Positions 8,735 through 18,711 of a stretch of DNA of 64,000 bases are shown piece after piece; position 1 is the stretch's first letter; the number at the start of each line of letters is the position of its first letter. Origin of the DNA: Chryseobacterium nakagawai (GTDB lineage: Bacteria > Bacteroidota > Bacteroidia > Flavobacteriales > Weeksellaceae); the NCBI RefSeq assembly GCF_900637665.1, contig NZ_LR134386.1, positions 2,410,501 to 2,474,500 of the forward strand. The letters are read 5' to 3'. The notes under the pieces are model-generated. The model saw only the letters and a list, made by a program, of their open reading frames with translations, did no database searches and was not told the origin of the DNA. Made by a program: the position numbers and the translations under genes.

Positions 8735-9490
8735 TTACAGTCCTTTCAGCACGGATAATAGTATAAATCGGTCGTTTTTGTTTTTTGATAACTCTTTCGG
8801 AGCCACTCCTGAGAACTTTTTGATTTCCTTAATGAAGTGATTCTGATCCGTGTAATTAAGTTCCGGAAATAATTGCCCTTGTGCAATATGTTCCAAAGAT
8901 GCTCTAAAACGTAGAATAGTAGAGTAGGCCTTTAATGATAAACCAAGTTGTTTCGTGAAATAACGATTGATCTGTCTGCTGCTCCAACCCACTTTTTCAG
9001 AAAGTTCATTCACACTCATTTCACCTTTTGATGCATAGATGAGCTCAAAAAGGTGATGTTTCCTTTCATCTGTTTTCTGGGGAATCAGCTCCCGTATTTT
9101 TTGTATGGCTTTGGTGCAGCAAAGTTCAAAATCCTGTAAGTTATCAGCTGTAAAGCCCCAGAAATCATTAGGAAGTTCTTTTGCTGTATTTAATACATCA
9201 GCAATCGTTGTGTGTAAAATATATTCCACAGCGATAGGTTTAAAACTTACTACAAAAGCCTGGGTATGTGGCTGGATCTGTCTTTGTTCAGGATAAGTTT
9301 CCAATCCGATGAGGGCAACGTGAAAGGGCTCTGAAGGCGATTGCATAAAAAATAAATCAACCCTTCCATCCGGAATGATAACGACTTCTTTTGCTTCATC
9401 CGACTGGTTCTGGAATGTTCCCAGATTTTCTACGAAATCTACGATGCTTAGATCTGGCTCAATGAAATGAAACTGGAAATCATTATCCAT
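8735..9490 (-). CDS. AraC-type regulator with DUF6597-like N-terminal domain
   Basis: 251 residues. The C-terminal third is an AraC-type DNA-binding domain (ELSEKVGWSSRQINRYFTKQ, then a second helix pair leading to FSGVAPKEL). The N-terminal part, with IIPDGRVDLFF and a long beta-rich stretch, resembles the DUF6597 sensor often fused to such HTH domains. The gene is upstream of the flavin monooxygenase on the same strand with a 25-nt gap, so it probably controls it and itself. The N-terminal family name is from memory and less certain than the HTH. Confidence 0.85.
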   Translation of the reverse strand: MDNDFQFHFIEPDLSIVDFVENLGTFQNQSDEAKEVVIIPDGRVDLFFMQSPSEPFHVALIGLETYPEQRQIQPHTQAFVVSFKPIAVEYILHTTIADVLNTAKELPNDFWGFTADNLQDFELCCTKAIQKIRELIPQKTDERKHHLFELIYASKGEMSVNELSEKVGWSSRQINRYFTKQLGLSLKAYSTILRFRASLEHIAQGQLFPELNYTDQNHFIKEIKKFSGVAPKELSKNKNDRFILLSVLKGL

Positions 9491-9600
9491 ATCTTGATTT
9501 TTAATGAATTAAATTACAAAAATAGGTCTAATCTCTGATAAACTATTGGAAGAATAGTTTTTTTAATGTTGAAAAGAAGAGTTATTATAAAAGTATATTG

Positions 9601-9633
9601 TATTGATAAGAGTTGGTAGTTGTTTTATCAATA
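9601..9633. promoter_or_regulatory. Inverted repeat between the AraC operon and the RND pump
   Basis: TATTGATAA at 9601-9609 and TTATCAATA at 9625-9633 form perfect 9-bp arms with a 15-nt spacer. It lies in the gap between the two divergent units and could be an operator for either. No U run follows, so it is not an obvious terminator. Confidence 0.35.
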
Positions 9634-9774
9634 TTGTTTTATGAGATATATGTGTTTTTTAATTAAAATTTAAAATTTTCTTTAAGAAATAACCTGCTAA
9701 AATCTTATTTTTATATATATGAAATAAAACAGGCATGTCCGTCTTGTTCCCCCGTTTTAGCCAATTACATCAAT

Positions 9775-10923
9775 ATGAAAAAAAGCTGCTATATCCTTTT
9801 TATTCTGGTTATACTGTTGTCTTGTAGTAAAAAGAAACCCCAGAAAACCCCGGAGATACAAAGTTATCAGGTATTGACTTTAGTGCCTGGAGAAGTCACT
9901 GTTTATAATGATTTTCCAACATCTATACAGGGACAGAATGTCGTGGAGATCAAACCTATGGTGTCCGGATATCTTCAGGATATTTATGTTCCTGAGGGAG
10001 CTTCCGTCACCAAGGGACAATTATTGTTTCGAATTAAAAACCCTCAGTATGAGCAGGATATTATTACTGCAAAGGCTGCTATAAAAATTGCTGAAGCCAA
10101 TGTGAATGCTGCAAGGATGAACGTAGAAAAGGCCAAACCTCTGGTACAGCAGGAAATTGTAAGTAAATATGAACTGAGTTCAGCACAGTATACCCTGCAA
10201 TCCCAAGAAGCTGCGCTTTCGCAGGCAAAGGCTACTCTTGCCAATGCTCAAACCAATCAGGGATATACCTACATCAGAAGCCCCCAAAGTGGAACAATTG
10301 GTTTGATTCCTTATAAAATTGGAGCTTTGGTAAGCAGTACTACAGCAGATCCACTGACCACACTTTCCAACACCTCAAACATATTTGCTTATTTTTCATT
10401 AAGTGAAAAGCAACTGCTGAGTTTTATGAATAGCATGAAAGGGAATACAACAGCGGAAAAGCTCAATAATATGCCGCTTATTACCTTAGTGTTGGCAGAC
10501 GGAACGATATATCCGGAAAAAGGAAAAATGGAAACAGCCAGTGGCGGAATTGATAGCAGTACCGGAACCGCTACTTTTAAAGTGATATTTAATAATAAAC
10601 TGGGAATTATTCAGAATGGAGCGAGTGCTACGATCAGGATACCTGTTAATTTGGATAATGCTTTATTGATTCCACAGACCGCAGTGTATCAGATGCAGGA
10701 TAAATCTTTTGTTTATAAAGTAATGAGTGGTAATAGGGTCATGAGTGAAGCTGTAACTACTTCACCTACAGATGATGGTAATTTTGTTGTGATTAACAGT
10801 GGGGTAAAAGCAGGAGATAAGCTTGCTCTTAACGGGCTTAATATCAGTGATAGTACAGTAATTAAACCTACACCTGCCAATGCCGCTGAAATCTACCGTA
10901 CTATGAAACTCAAATCAAACTGA
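9775..10923 (+). CDS. RND efflux adaptor lipoprotein (AcrA/MexA family)
   Basis: 382 residues. The lipoprotein signal ends at LLSC (Cys17). It shows the membrane fusion protein layout: beta-barrel start (VEIKPMVSGYLQDIYV), lipoyl half (VPEGASVTKGQLLFRI), a long alpha-hairpin (about 85-155), second lipoyl half (YTYIRSPQSGTIG), then a membrane-proximal domain (ATIRIPV). It links the inner-membrane pump to the outer channel in the periplasm. The pump gene starts five bases after its stop and the channel gene follows, so the three form one operon. Confidence 0.95.
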   Translation: MKKSCYILFILVILLSCSKKKPQKTPEIQSYQVLTLVPGEVTVYNDFPTSIQGQNVVEIKPMVSGYLQDIYVPEGASVTKGQLLFRIKNPQYEQDIITAKAAIKIAEANVNAARMNVEKAKPLVQQEIVSKYELSSAQYTLQSQEAALSQAKATLANAQTNQGYTYIRSPQSGTIGLIPYKIGALVSSTTADPLTTLSNTSNIFAYFSLSEKQLLSFMNSMKGNTTAEKLNNMPLITLVLADGTIYPEKGKMETASGGIDSSTGTATFKVIFNNKLGIIQNGASATIRIPVNLDNALLIPQTAVYQMQDKSFVYKVMSGNRVMSEAVTTSPTDDGNFVVINSGVKAGDKLALNGLNISDSTVIKPTPANAAEIYRTMKLKSN

Positions 10924-10928
10924 TTGCC

Positions 10929-13900
10929 ATGCTGAAATTATTTATACGAAGACCGGTACTCAGTACGGTGATTTCTGTAATCATCGTTGTATTAGGGATT
11001 TTAGGGATCAGTGGTTTACCGGTAGCTCAATATCCCAATATTGCACCTCCTACTATCCAGGTTTCGGCATCTTACCCCGGAGCCAATACTACTACACTTA
11101 TTAATAGTGTGGTTTTTCCACTTGAACAGCAGATTAATGGGGTAGAGGGAATGACCTATATGACTTCTTCTGCCAGTAACACAGGTTCTGCCAGCATCAG
11201 CGTTTATTTTGCGGTAGGGGTGGATCCTAACCAGGCTGCGGTGGATGTGCAGAACAGGATCAGTACCATTCTTTCCAAATTGCCTCAGGCGGTAACACAG
11301 GCTGGAGTTACGGTTAGAAAACAACAGAGTAGTAATGTGTTGATATTAGGGCTGTTCAGTGAAAGGGCACAGTACGATCAGAAATTTCTGCAGAATTATG
11401 CGGCAATTAACCTCGTTCCCCAATTACAGAGAGCCAATGGTGTAGCAGGAGCCAATGTTTTTGGTGGAGCCATGACGTATGCTATGCGAATCTGGTTACA
11501 GCCGGATAAGATGGCCGCCTACGGATTGGTTCCTTCTGATGTAACAACTGCCTTGAATGCTCAGAACTTTAATGCTGCACCGGGTAAGATAGGAGATAAC
11601 CTGGCGCAGGCATTTCAATATGATATTACTTATTCAGGGACTTTGTCTTCTTTAGAACAGTTTCAGAATGTTATCGTTAAATCTATAGGAAACGGACAGT
11701 ATCTTTATCTGAAAGATATTGCACGTATTGATTTGGGTACACAAACTTATACCAGTGCTACTGCCATTAATGGTAAACCTGCTGTTGCTATTGCTATCAG
11801 CCAGACTCCGGGCTCCAATGCACAGGAGGTTATTATAGGGGCTCAGAAGGTAATGGCAGATGCCGCTAAGAGTTTTCCGTCAGGAATCAAAACAATAGAA
11901 CTTGTAAATATTAATAATTTCCTTAGTGAAAGTATTTCCAAGGTACTGCATACGCTGGTAGAATGTTTTTTATTGGTATTTCTTGTGATTCTTATTTTTT
12001 TACAGGATGTGCGCTCTACAATTATCCATGGTGTATCGGTTCCGGTATCTATTATAGGAACATTCTTTTTTCTGTATTTATTCGGATATAGTCTTAACCT
12101 ACTTACTCTGTTTGCCCTTGTTTTGGCAATTGGGATTGTGGTGGACGATGCTGTGGTAGTTGTAGAAGCGGTTCATAGTAAACTTGAACATGGCTATACT
12201 TCTCCACGTAAAGCGGCAATTGATGCTATGGGAGAAATTGCTCCGGCTATTGTTTCCATTACCTTGGTGATGGCATCCGTATTTTTACCAGTAACTTTCC
12301 TTGGAGGATCGGCAGGGGTTTTCTATAAACAATTTGGAATTACCCTGGCAGTCGCGATTATGATTTCAGCCGTGAATGCACTTACTTTAAGTCCCGCTTT
12401 GGCGGCTATGTTTCTTCGTCCACCCAAACACGATGAAAAAGAAGAAAAGAAAAACTTCCTGCAAAAAGCTAAGGCTGGTTTTAATTCAAATTATGATAAG
12501 CTGATCAATAAGTATATGAAAGCGGTCAGTTTTCTGATCAGAAAAAAATGGCTGACTATTGGACTCGTGATATGTTTTGGTGGTCTTTTTTACTTTACGA
12601 TTAAAAGTGTCGCTTCCAGTTTTGTTCCTTCGGAGGATATGGGAACTGTGTTTGTGAATGTTACCCTTCCGGCAGCTGCTACTAAAGAAAGAGTGCAGGG
12701 AATTAATAATCAGATAGACCGTATTGCTCATACCATTCCTCAGATTCAGGCATCGATGACTACTTTAGGACAAAATCAGCTGGGCGGAAGCGGTAGTTCT
12801 TATGGAATGCTGATTCTAAGGCTTACACCCTGGAGTGAACGTCCTGGAGTTACAGATAAAGATGTCATACAGCAGTTGACTGAGAAAACAAAACATATAC
12901 AGGGAGCTTCCATCAATTTTATGCAGCAGCCTACGATAAGTGGTTTTGGAACAAGTGGTGGATTTACTTTCCAGATTGAAGACCGTGGTGGACATAGCAT
13001 CAATGATTTTTTTGGAGTGGCTCAAAAATTTCTGGCAGAACTTAATAAAAGAAGTGAAATTCAATATGCTGCTACAGCATTTAATCCGAATTTTCCGCAG
13101 TATGAAGTGGATGTGAATGTAGCCAAATGTGAAGATAATGGAATACAGCCATCAGACATTCTGAATCTTATGAATGTATACTACGGAAGTTCCTATATCA
13201 GCAATTTTACCGAATTCGGGCAACAGTATCAGATCATTCTTCAGGCGGACAATCCTTACAGAGGAACCGTTGAACAGATGAACAACATCAAAATAAGAAC
13301 GAAAAGCGGAACGATGAGCCCTATTTCGGAGTACATTACCATGAAAAAAGTATACGGGCCTTCTTCTGTATCAAGATTTAATATGTATAATGCCATTTCC
13401 GTGAATGGTTCGCCCAATAACGGTTATAGTACCGGGCAGGCTATGGAAGCGATCAATCAGGTGGCTGAGCAGAGTCTCCCACCGGGGTATAGTTTTGAAT
13501 ACAGTGGAATTAGTAAGGAAGAGCAAAGTTCAGGATCACAGGCTGTTGTTATATTTTTACTAAGCCTTTGCTTTGTTTACCTTCTTCTAAGTGCATTATA
13601 TGAAAGCTATATCCTGCCGCTGGCTGTTATTCTTTCTCTACCTGTAGGATTAAGCGGAATTTTTGTATTTGCCAAATTATTTGGAATTGATAATAATATT
13701 TATGTGCAGATCAGTATGATTATGTTGATCGGGCTTTTGGCTAAAAATGCCATTTTAATGGTAGAGCTTTCACTTGAAAAAAGGCATGAAGGAATGAGTT
13801 TGTTTGATAGTGCATTGGCAGGAGCAAAGATAAGAATAAGGCCTATTTTAATGACTTCACTGGCCTTTATTTTTGGATTAATGCCTTTGATGTTTTCAAC

Positions 13901-14093
13901 AGGAGTTGGAGCGAATGGAAACAAATCCATAGGAATAGGTTCTATTGGCGGAATGCTGTTCGGAACCTTGTTGGGAATATTTGTCATTCCCGGATTGTAT
14001 GTGATTTTCCAGGGATTGCAGGAGAAAGCAGGAACGAATAAGTATGATGAAAACGATGAGCTGATTGTTGAAAATAAAAATAATCTATCGTAA
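10929..14093 (+). CDS. RND efflux pump, HAE1 family (AcrB-like)
   Basis: 1054 residues, full length for AcrB-type pumps. Twelve membrane helices in two halves are visible with two large periplasmic loops. The proton-relay pair Asp-Asp is in GIVVDDAVVVVE (TM4, about residue 410) and the matching Lys in GLLAKNAILMVE (TM10). The pump uses the proton gradient to export hydrophobic drugs, dyes or bile-salt-like compounds. It is the middle gene of a three-gene operon, with the adaptor upstream and the channel 3 nt downstream. The substrate range cannot be told from sequence. Confidence 0.97.
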   Translation: MLKLFIRRPVLSTVISVIIVVLGILGISGLPVAQYPNIAPPTIQVSASYPGANTTTLINSVVFPLEQQINGVEGMTYMTSSASNTGSASISVYFAVGVDPNQAAVDVQNRISTILSKLPQAVTQAGVTVRKQQSSNVLILGLFSERAQYDQKFLQNYAAINLVPQLQRANGVAGANVFGGAMTYAMRIWLQPDKMAAYGLVPSDVTTALNAQNFNAAPGKIGDNLAQAFQYDITYSGTLSSLEQFQNVIVKSIGNGQYLYLKDIARIDLGTQTYTSATAINGKPAVAIAISQTPGSNAQEVIIGAQKVMADAAKSFPSGIKTIELVNINNFLSESISKVLHTLVECFLLVFLVILIFLQDVRSTIIHGVSVPVSIIGTFFFLYLFGYSLNLLTLFALVLAIGIVVDDAVVVVEAVHSKLEHGYTSPRKAAIDAMGEIAPAIVSITLVMASVFLPVTFLGGSAGVFYKQFGITLAVAIMISAVNALTLSPALAAMFLRPPKHDEKEEKKNFLQKAKAGFNSNYDKLINKYMKAVSFLIRKKWLTIGLVICFGGLFYFTIKSVASSFVPSEDMGTVFVNVTLPAAATKERVQGINNQIDRIAHTIPQIQASMTTLGQNQLGGSGSSYGMLILRLTPWSERPGVTDKDVIQQLTEKTKHIQGASINFMQQPTISGFGTSGGFTFQIEDRGGHSINDFFGVAQKFLAELNKRSEIQYAATAFNPNFPQYEVDVNVAKCEDNGIQPSDILNLMNVYYGSSYISNFTEFGQQYQIILQADNPYRGTVEQMNNIKIRTKSGTMSPISEYITMKKVYGPSSVSRFNMYNAISVNGSPNNGYSTGQAMEAINQVAEQSLPPGYSFEYSGISKEEQSSGSQAVVIFLLSLCFVYLLLSALYESYILPLAVILSLPVGLSGIFVFAKLFGIDNNIYVQISMIMLIGLLAKNAILMVELSLEKRHEGMSLFDSALAGAKIRIRPILMTSLAFIFGLMPLMFSTGVGANGNKSIGIGSIGGMLFGTLLGIFVIPGLYVIFQGLQEKAGTNKYDENDELIVENKNNLS

Positions 14094-14096
14094 AGT

Positions 14097-15485
14097 ATGA
14101 TACATTGGTCAAAACAATATAACCTTTTTGTGCAGGCTGCATTTTTATCAGTGATGCTTTTTAGTTGTGATGTTACTAAGCCATATGCTAACAATCAGGT
14201 TGTTCCGGATGGTCTATACGGAGATGCAGCAACAGATTCCAACAGCAATATGGCAACACTGTCATGGAAAGAAATTTTTAAAGATCCTTTGCTGCAAGAA
14301 CTTATTACTGAGGGGATTTCTAATAATCTGGATCTGAAAACGGCAGCAGCCAATCTTAAGGCCGCAGAAGCGAATTTTGTACAAAGCAAACAGGCATTTT
14401 TGCCATCTTTGTCGGGAAATGCTTCTGCTGGAGCCTATGATCCGGCCAGTACTCAGGCTTCTGCTTCCCAGGTGTATCAGCTGTATGCGCTTTCATCCTG
14501 GCAGGTAGATGTTTGGGGTAAACTGAGAAGTACAAAAAGATCTATGTATGCTGCTTATCTTGGCAGTGAAGCTTACCGACAGGCAGTGCAGACACAGCTT
14601 GTAGCAAATATAGCAGCCACATATTATCAGTTGCTGGCTTATGATGAACAGTTGAACATTGTACAGCAATCTTTGGAAGTCTATTCCAAAGATACAGAAA
14701 CAATGAAGATTCTGAAGAATAGTAATGTAGTAACAGGAGCGGCTGTAGTACAAAGTGCAGCTAATTATTATGCGGTAAAATCTACGGTACCTGATATTAA
14801 AAATAATATTCGTCAGGCAGAAAATACACTTTGTTTACTACTGGGAAGAACACCCGGATCTATCAAGAGAGATTCATTGTTTAGCGAACAGGTCTATAGT
14901 GAACTCTCAGTTGGAGTTCCTGCTCAATTATTAGCTAACAGACCTGATGTGAAGGAGGCTGAGCTGCAGTTGAGAAGCAATTTCGAACAGGTTAATGTGG
15001 CAAGAACAGCTTTTTATCCTGCATTGACCATAACAGGACAGGCCGGGTTATATGCGACACAGCTAAAATCATTTTTCAATGCCGGTGCTTTCTTTGCCAA
15101 TATTGTAGGTGGATTAACTCAGCCCATTTTTAATAACGGACTGAATAAACAGAAATTAAAAGTTGCTCAGGCTAATTATGAAGCTTCAGAATACAATTAC
15201 AGGAAAGTGTTGTTAACAGCAGGGCAGGAAGTTTCGAATGCTCTTTATCAGTATCAGATGGTGGATGAAAAAGCAACCTCCAGAAAAGAGCAGATTGCCA
15301 ACCTTGAAAAGGCAGTATATTTTACAAAAGAATTATTGAAATATACAAGTGCAACCAATTATACAGATGTTCTTACTTCAGAGCAAAGCCTGTTAAGTGC
15401 AAGACAAAATGCTGTTACAGATAAGTTGCAACAGCTTCAGGCAGTGGTTAATCTTTACGCAGCTTTAGGCGGAGGCTGGAAATAA
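14097..15485 (+). CDS. RND outer-membrane channel lipoprotein (OprM/NodT family)
   Basis: 462 residues, lipobox LFSC at about Cys24. Two repeated outer-membrane efflux protein halves are visible, each with long alpha-hairpins, and the conserved segments LLANRPDVKEAELQLR and ALGGGWK at the C-terminus are typical of the NodT group. It forms the trimeric exit duct for the pump encoded just upstream. The operon runs convergent to the TonB receptor gene on the other side. Confidence 0.95.
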   Translation: MIHWSKQYNLFVQAAFLSVMLFSCDVTKPYANNQVVPDGLYGDAATDSNSNMATLSWKEIFKDPLLQELITEGISNNLDLKTAAANLKAAEANFVQSKQAFLPSLSGNASAGAYDPASTQASASQVYQLYALSSWQVDVWGKLRSTKRSMYAAYLGSEAYRQAVQTQLVANIAATYYQLLAYDEQLNIVQQSLEVYSKDTETMKILKNSNVVTGAAVVQSAANYYAVKSTVPDIKNNIRQAENTLCLLLGRTPGSIKRDSLFSEQVYSELSVGVPAQLLANRPDVKEAELQLRSNFEQVNVARTAFYPALTITGQAGLYATQLKSFFNAGAFFANIVGGLTQPIFNNGLNKQKLKVAQANYEASEYNYRKVLLTAGQEVSNALYQYQMVDEKATSRKEQIANLEKAVYFTKELLKYTSATNYTDVLTSEQSLLSARQNAVTDKLQQLQAVVNLYAALGGGWK

Positions 15486-15620
15486 TTGAACATTCATAAA
15501 ACTACATAGATACATAGGTTTTAAGAATTTTAAATTAATTTATTCGTGCATTCGTGGCTATTAAAAGTAACCTCACTCAATCATCTGCGTAATCAGCAAA
15601 ATCTGCGTGAGAATATCTTT
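15486..15620. repeat. Non-coding dispersed repeat fragments
   Basis: The gap between convergent genes holds ACTACATAGATACATAGG, then TATTCGTGCATTCGTGGCTA (15541-15560), then CATCTGCGTAATCAGC and AAATCTGCGTGAG. The 15541-15560 stretch matches the reverse complement of 57710-57729 at 19 of 20 bases. The pieces look like members of a short repeat family found between genes. Confidence 0.6.
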
Positions 15621-15666
15621 CCGATTCAATGTATAAAACGTGAAATCCTTGCGATATACCGCACAA

Positions 15667-15703
15667 TAAAAAGCCCGGACTGTAAAAAAACACCCCAGGC
15701 TTT
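15667..15703 (-). terminator. Terminator of the nickel/TBDR operon
   Basis: On minus: stem AAAGCCTGG, loop with a T run, CCGGGCTTT, followed by TTATT. It lies 20 nt past the stop of the TonB receptor gene. Confidence 0.8.
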
Positions 15704-15722
15704 AACAAGATTAAAAATAAGT

Positions 15723-18158
15723 TTAGAAAGAGTACCCCACAGAAACTGTTACATTTCTTGGAGCTCCCGGAAAGGCTCGTGTATAATCGAACCCACCAAG
15801 GAAGTAGTATTTATCGAAAATATTGTTGACATTCACTGCCATTTTCATTTTTCCGATATGATAATAGACAGCTGCATTTATAGTGGTGTAAGACGGCCAT
15901 TCTCCCCAACGGGCAGTTCCATTGCTGTCTTTTCCGATGCTGTTATCCATACGTCTGGTATCTACATAATACACTCCGGCTCCGAAACCAAGTCCTTTTA
16001 AGGTAGTGGTTGAGAAAACATACTTCAACCACATGCTGGCCATGTTTTTAGGAGCTCCTGGTAAAGCTTGTCCTACTTCAGAGGCAATGGATGAAGATTT
16101 TACTTCTGTATCATTATAAGTATAATTCGCCATGATCTGAAACTCCTTTGTCAGCTGTCCACGGATATCCAATTCCACTCCTTTAGATACGGCTTCTCCT
16201 GATTGTCTGTAGACAGGAAATCCTGTTGTACTGATTTCACCTGTTGCAATCAGCATATTTTTGCGCTCAATCTGGAAAAGAGATAAGTCCATTTGTAATT
16301 GGTTTTTAAAAAATCCGGTTTTAACACCTGTTTCTACCTGGAAGCTATGTTCAGCGGTGAATGGTTTATCAGCACCATAATCCTGATAGTTCTGGATAAA
16401 GTTGGCTCCAACAGGGGCAAATCCCTGTGAATAACTTGCAAAATAATTGATCTGATCATTGATCTGGTATGTTAATCCAATACGAGGCAACCAAGCATTT
16501 TGAGTAGCACTAAAACGGTCTTTACCACTTACAGTTTCAGAATAATAATGCTCATGACGCAGTCCGACAATAAGTTTTAATCTGTCTGCAAATGAAATCT
16601 GATCCTGTACATAGATTCCGGTTGTTTTATAAGGACTTAAAAAAGGATAATTTCCTTGAGATAACCATACGTAATTACTCAGATCATGAGTGGTATAGGT
16701 CGGATTATTAAGATCAAATGTCAGAGGAACGATCTTGCCGTCTATTCTCTGCTGTCTTGCTTCGCGTTGCTGGTTGTTGCTGTCTCCTTCATATTGGGCA
16801 TAATCTACTCCTGCTACGATATGATTTTCGATTTTATGACCGGTAAGATCCCATTTCAGATACACTACAGAGTTATCCGTATAATCTTTTCCATGACGGT
16901 CAAAGAAACGCATATTCATGATCGTGTTGTTGGGTGCATCTGCATAGCTGTTCAGAGTACGGTGTTCATTCACATCTTCCTGATAGATGGACTTCATATA
17001 GCTTGCATTCAATGATAGGTTGTGCGTAAGACGCTGGCTTAGTCTTGCACTGAATGACAACGTTTTGGTATTATAAAAATCTGATGGCTGACTTAAAGTA
17101 AAGGAACGGTCCAGGGCATAAAAGTCATTGTTTCTCAAACCCATTCCGCGGTCAAGATATCCATGAAACTGGTCATATACCAGATCAATATCTACCTGCG
17201 TTCCGTCAAATGGTTTAAAAGTAAAGGAAGGGGCAATCATAAAGTTTTTCTGCTGATTGACATTTCGAAAGGTTTTGCTGTCTTCATACCCTGCATTCAA
17301 ACGGTACAGGATTTTCTTTTCTTTATCCAATGGCCCTGTCAAATCAATGCTGGTACGGATAGTCTGAAAACTCCCAACGGAGAAATTGATAGAACCTTTT
17401 TGTTTATCCAACGGCTTTTTGGTCACCATATTAATCGTTCCTCCGGGAGTCACATCTCCAAATAATGAGGCGCCAGGGCCTTTTAAAACAGAAACACTTT
17501 CCAGATTGATAGTTAAGGGAGAACGATAGTAACTGTTTCCGTAACTATATCCTGATCGGAGTCCATTCACAAGTCGGATTCCGGTTTCGTAGCCGCTTTT
17601 AAAACCACGAATGATAAGATCATCATAAGAAGAGGCTGTGGTTACCCCGGCCAAATCCTGAGCCACATCGCGGGTAGTATAGGCTTGTTTGTCTTCCATA
17701 AACTCACTGCTTACGATAGAAACGGATTGTGGAAGATCTTTTAAATTCCCCGAAAATTTTCCACCCAATTCCAAATTATTGGTAAGGTAAGAATTGTTTC
17801 TTCTGGCAGTAATTAAAACCTCCTGAAGGGCCGTTTGATTTTCTACCAGGCGAATGGTAATTCCGTTTTTATCATCATAAGAAAGGGAATCTAATGTGAT
17901 ATTGGATCCGGAATACCCTTGGGCATCAATCATTAATTGAGCAGGATACTGAACCGGAGTTTCAAACTGAAATTTACCGTCTTTACTCGTTGTGGTCATG
18001 GTTCCCTGGTTGATGGAAACCGTGGCATTAGAAATTATTTTCCCTTCCTGATTCAGGATTTTTCCAAAAATAGGATGGGTTTCCTGTGCCGATAGGGCAA
18101 AAGGAAGTAAGAGCATTATACCATTGATGTATAATACTTTTTTAGTGATGTGCTTCAT
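15723..18158 (-). CDS. TonB-dependent receptor, siderophore/metal-complex type
   Basis: 811 residues with a signal peptide ending LSAQ (about residue 25). Next come a carboxypeptidase-regulatory-like beta-sandwich (about 28-110), a TonB-receptor plug (about 125-245, with LKDLPQSVSIVSSEF and VLKGPGASLFGDVTPGGTIN), and a 22-strand barrel ending in VTVSVGYSF. It is most like ferrisiderophore receptors of the FhuE/FoxA kind and lacks an STN signalling domain. It is the last gene of a minus-strand operon with a class III metal importer and HypA/HypB/UreE-like nickel chaperones, so I infer that it brings a nickel (or iron/cobalt) complex across the outer membrane. Confidence 0.92.
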   Translation of the reverse strand: MKHITKKVLYINGIMLLLPFALSAQETHPIFGKILNQEGKIISNATVSINQGTMTTTSKDGKFQFETPVQYPAQLMIDAQGYSGSNITLDSLSYDDKNGITIRLVENQTALQEVLITARRNNSYLTNNLELGGKFSGNLKDLPQSVSIVSSEFMEDKQAYTTRDVAQDLAGVTTASSYDDLIIRGFKSGYETGIRLVNGLRSGYSYGNSYYRSPLTINLESVSVLKGPGASLFGDVTPGGTINMVTKKPLDKQKGSINFSVGSFQTIRTSIDLTGPLDKEKKILYRLNAGYEDSKTFRNVNQQKNFMIAPSFTFKPFDGTQVDIDLVYDQFHGYLDRGMGLRNNDFYALDRSFTLSQPSDFYNTKTLSFSARLSQRLTHNLSLNASYMKSIYQEDVNEHRTLNSYADAPNNTIMNMRFFDRHGKDYTDNSVVYLKWDLTGHKIENHIVAGVDYAQYEGDSNNQQREARQQRIDGKIVPLTFDLNNPTYTTHDLSNYVWLSQGNYPFLSPYKTTGIYVQDQISFADRLKLIVGLRHEHYYSETVSGKDRFSATQNAWLPRIGLTYQINDQINYFASYSQGFAPVGANFIQNYQDYGADKPFTAEHSFQVETGVKTGFFKNQLQMDLSLFQIERKNMLIATGEISTTGFPVYRQSGEAVSKGVELDIRGQLTKEFQIMANYTYNDTEVKSSSIASEVGQALPGAPKNMASMWLKYVFSTTTLKGLGFGAGVYYVDTRRMDNSIGKDSNGTARWGEWPSYTTINAAVYYHIGKMKMAVNVNNIFDKYYFLGGFDYTRAFPGAPRNVTVSVGYSF

Positions 18159-18187
18159 TGTATCTTTCTACGCTGTTGTAGTATTTA

Positions 18188-18706
18188 TTATTCTGCGGTA
18201 ATCATTAATTCCATGTGAAGAGTTGGGTAGGTACCTTCATAACATGATTTTAAAAGTTTAAAATCCTGTTTTAGCCAATAATCATACGCTCCCTGCAGAA
18301 AAGGATGGGTATGCAGGTATAATCGTTTTATATTTTTCTGTTGTGCAGTTTTAATCAGTTCCTGAAACAGTTGGGTAGCAATTCCTGCTCTTCGGTACTC
18401 CGGGTTGACGAATAATCTAGCCACTTCTACGGTTGTCTTTTCATCAATGTCCAGATGAGGAAAACGATAATCATAGGGCATCATACCAATAACACCTATC
18501 AGTTTCCCGGTTGCGGTTCGGGCTTGTAAAAAAGCTCCGGTAGGAGAGAGTAAATAATTCTGTTCAAAATTGACAAGATCTTTAGGGACGATCAAGGGAT
18601 CTAATAAAGGGTACAATTGACGTCTGAATTCCATGACATAAGGAAGAACTTCAAATACCTGGTAATCCTGTACCAACGAAATCGTTATTTCTTCATGATT
18701 TTTCAT
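18188..18706 (-). CDS. GNAT-family N-acetyltransferase in the nickel operon
   Basis: 172 residues. GNAT features: VEVARLFVNPEYRRAGIATQLFQEL (motif A with the CoA loop RRAGIA) at about residue 105-125 and a later strand-helix (YDYWLKQDFKLLK). It sits 5 nt after the ABC ATPase gene and 29 nt before the TonB receptor gene, so it is part of the operon. A role in tailoring a metal chelator is a guess; it may simply be a passenger. Soluble. Confidence 0.85.
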   Translation of the reverse strand: MKNHEEITISLVQDYQVFEVLPYVMEFRRQLYPLLDPLIVPKDLVNFEQNYLLSPTGAFLQARTATGKLIGVIGMMPYDYRFPHLDIDEKTTVEVARLFVNPEYRRAGIATQLFQELIKTAQQKNIKRLYLHTHPFLQGAYDYWLKQDFKLLKSCYEGTYPTLHMELMITAE

Positions 18707-18711
18707 ATATT

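Noticed and set aside
15546..16001. Plus-strand ORF of 151 codons
   Set aside because: It mostly lies antisense over the barrel end of the TonB receptor, has no domain and begins inside a repeat; a shadow frame.
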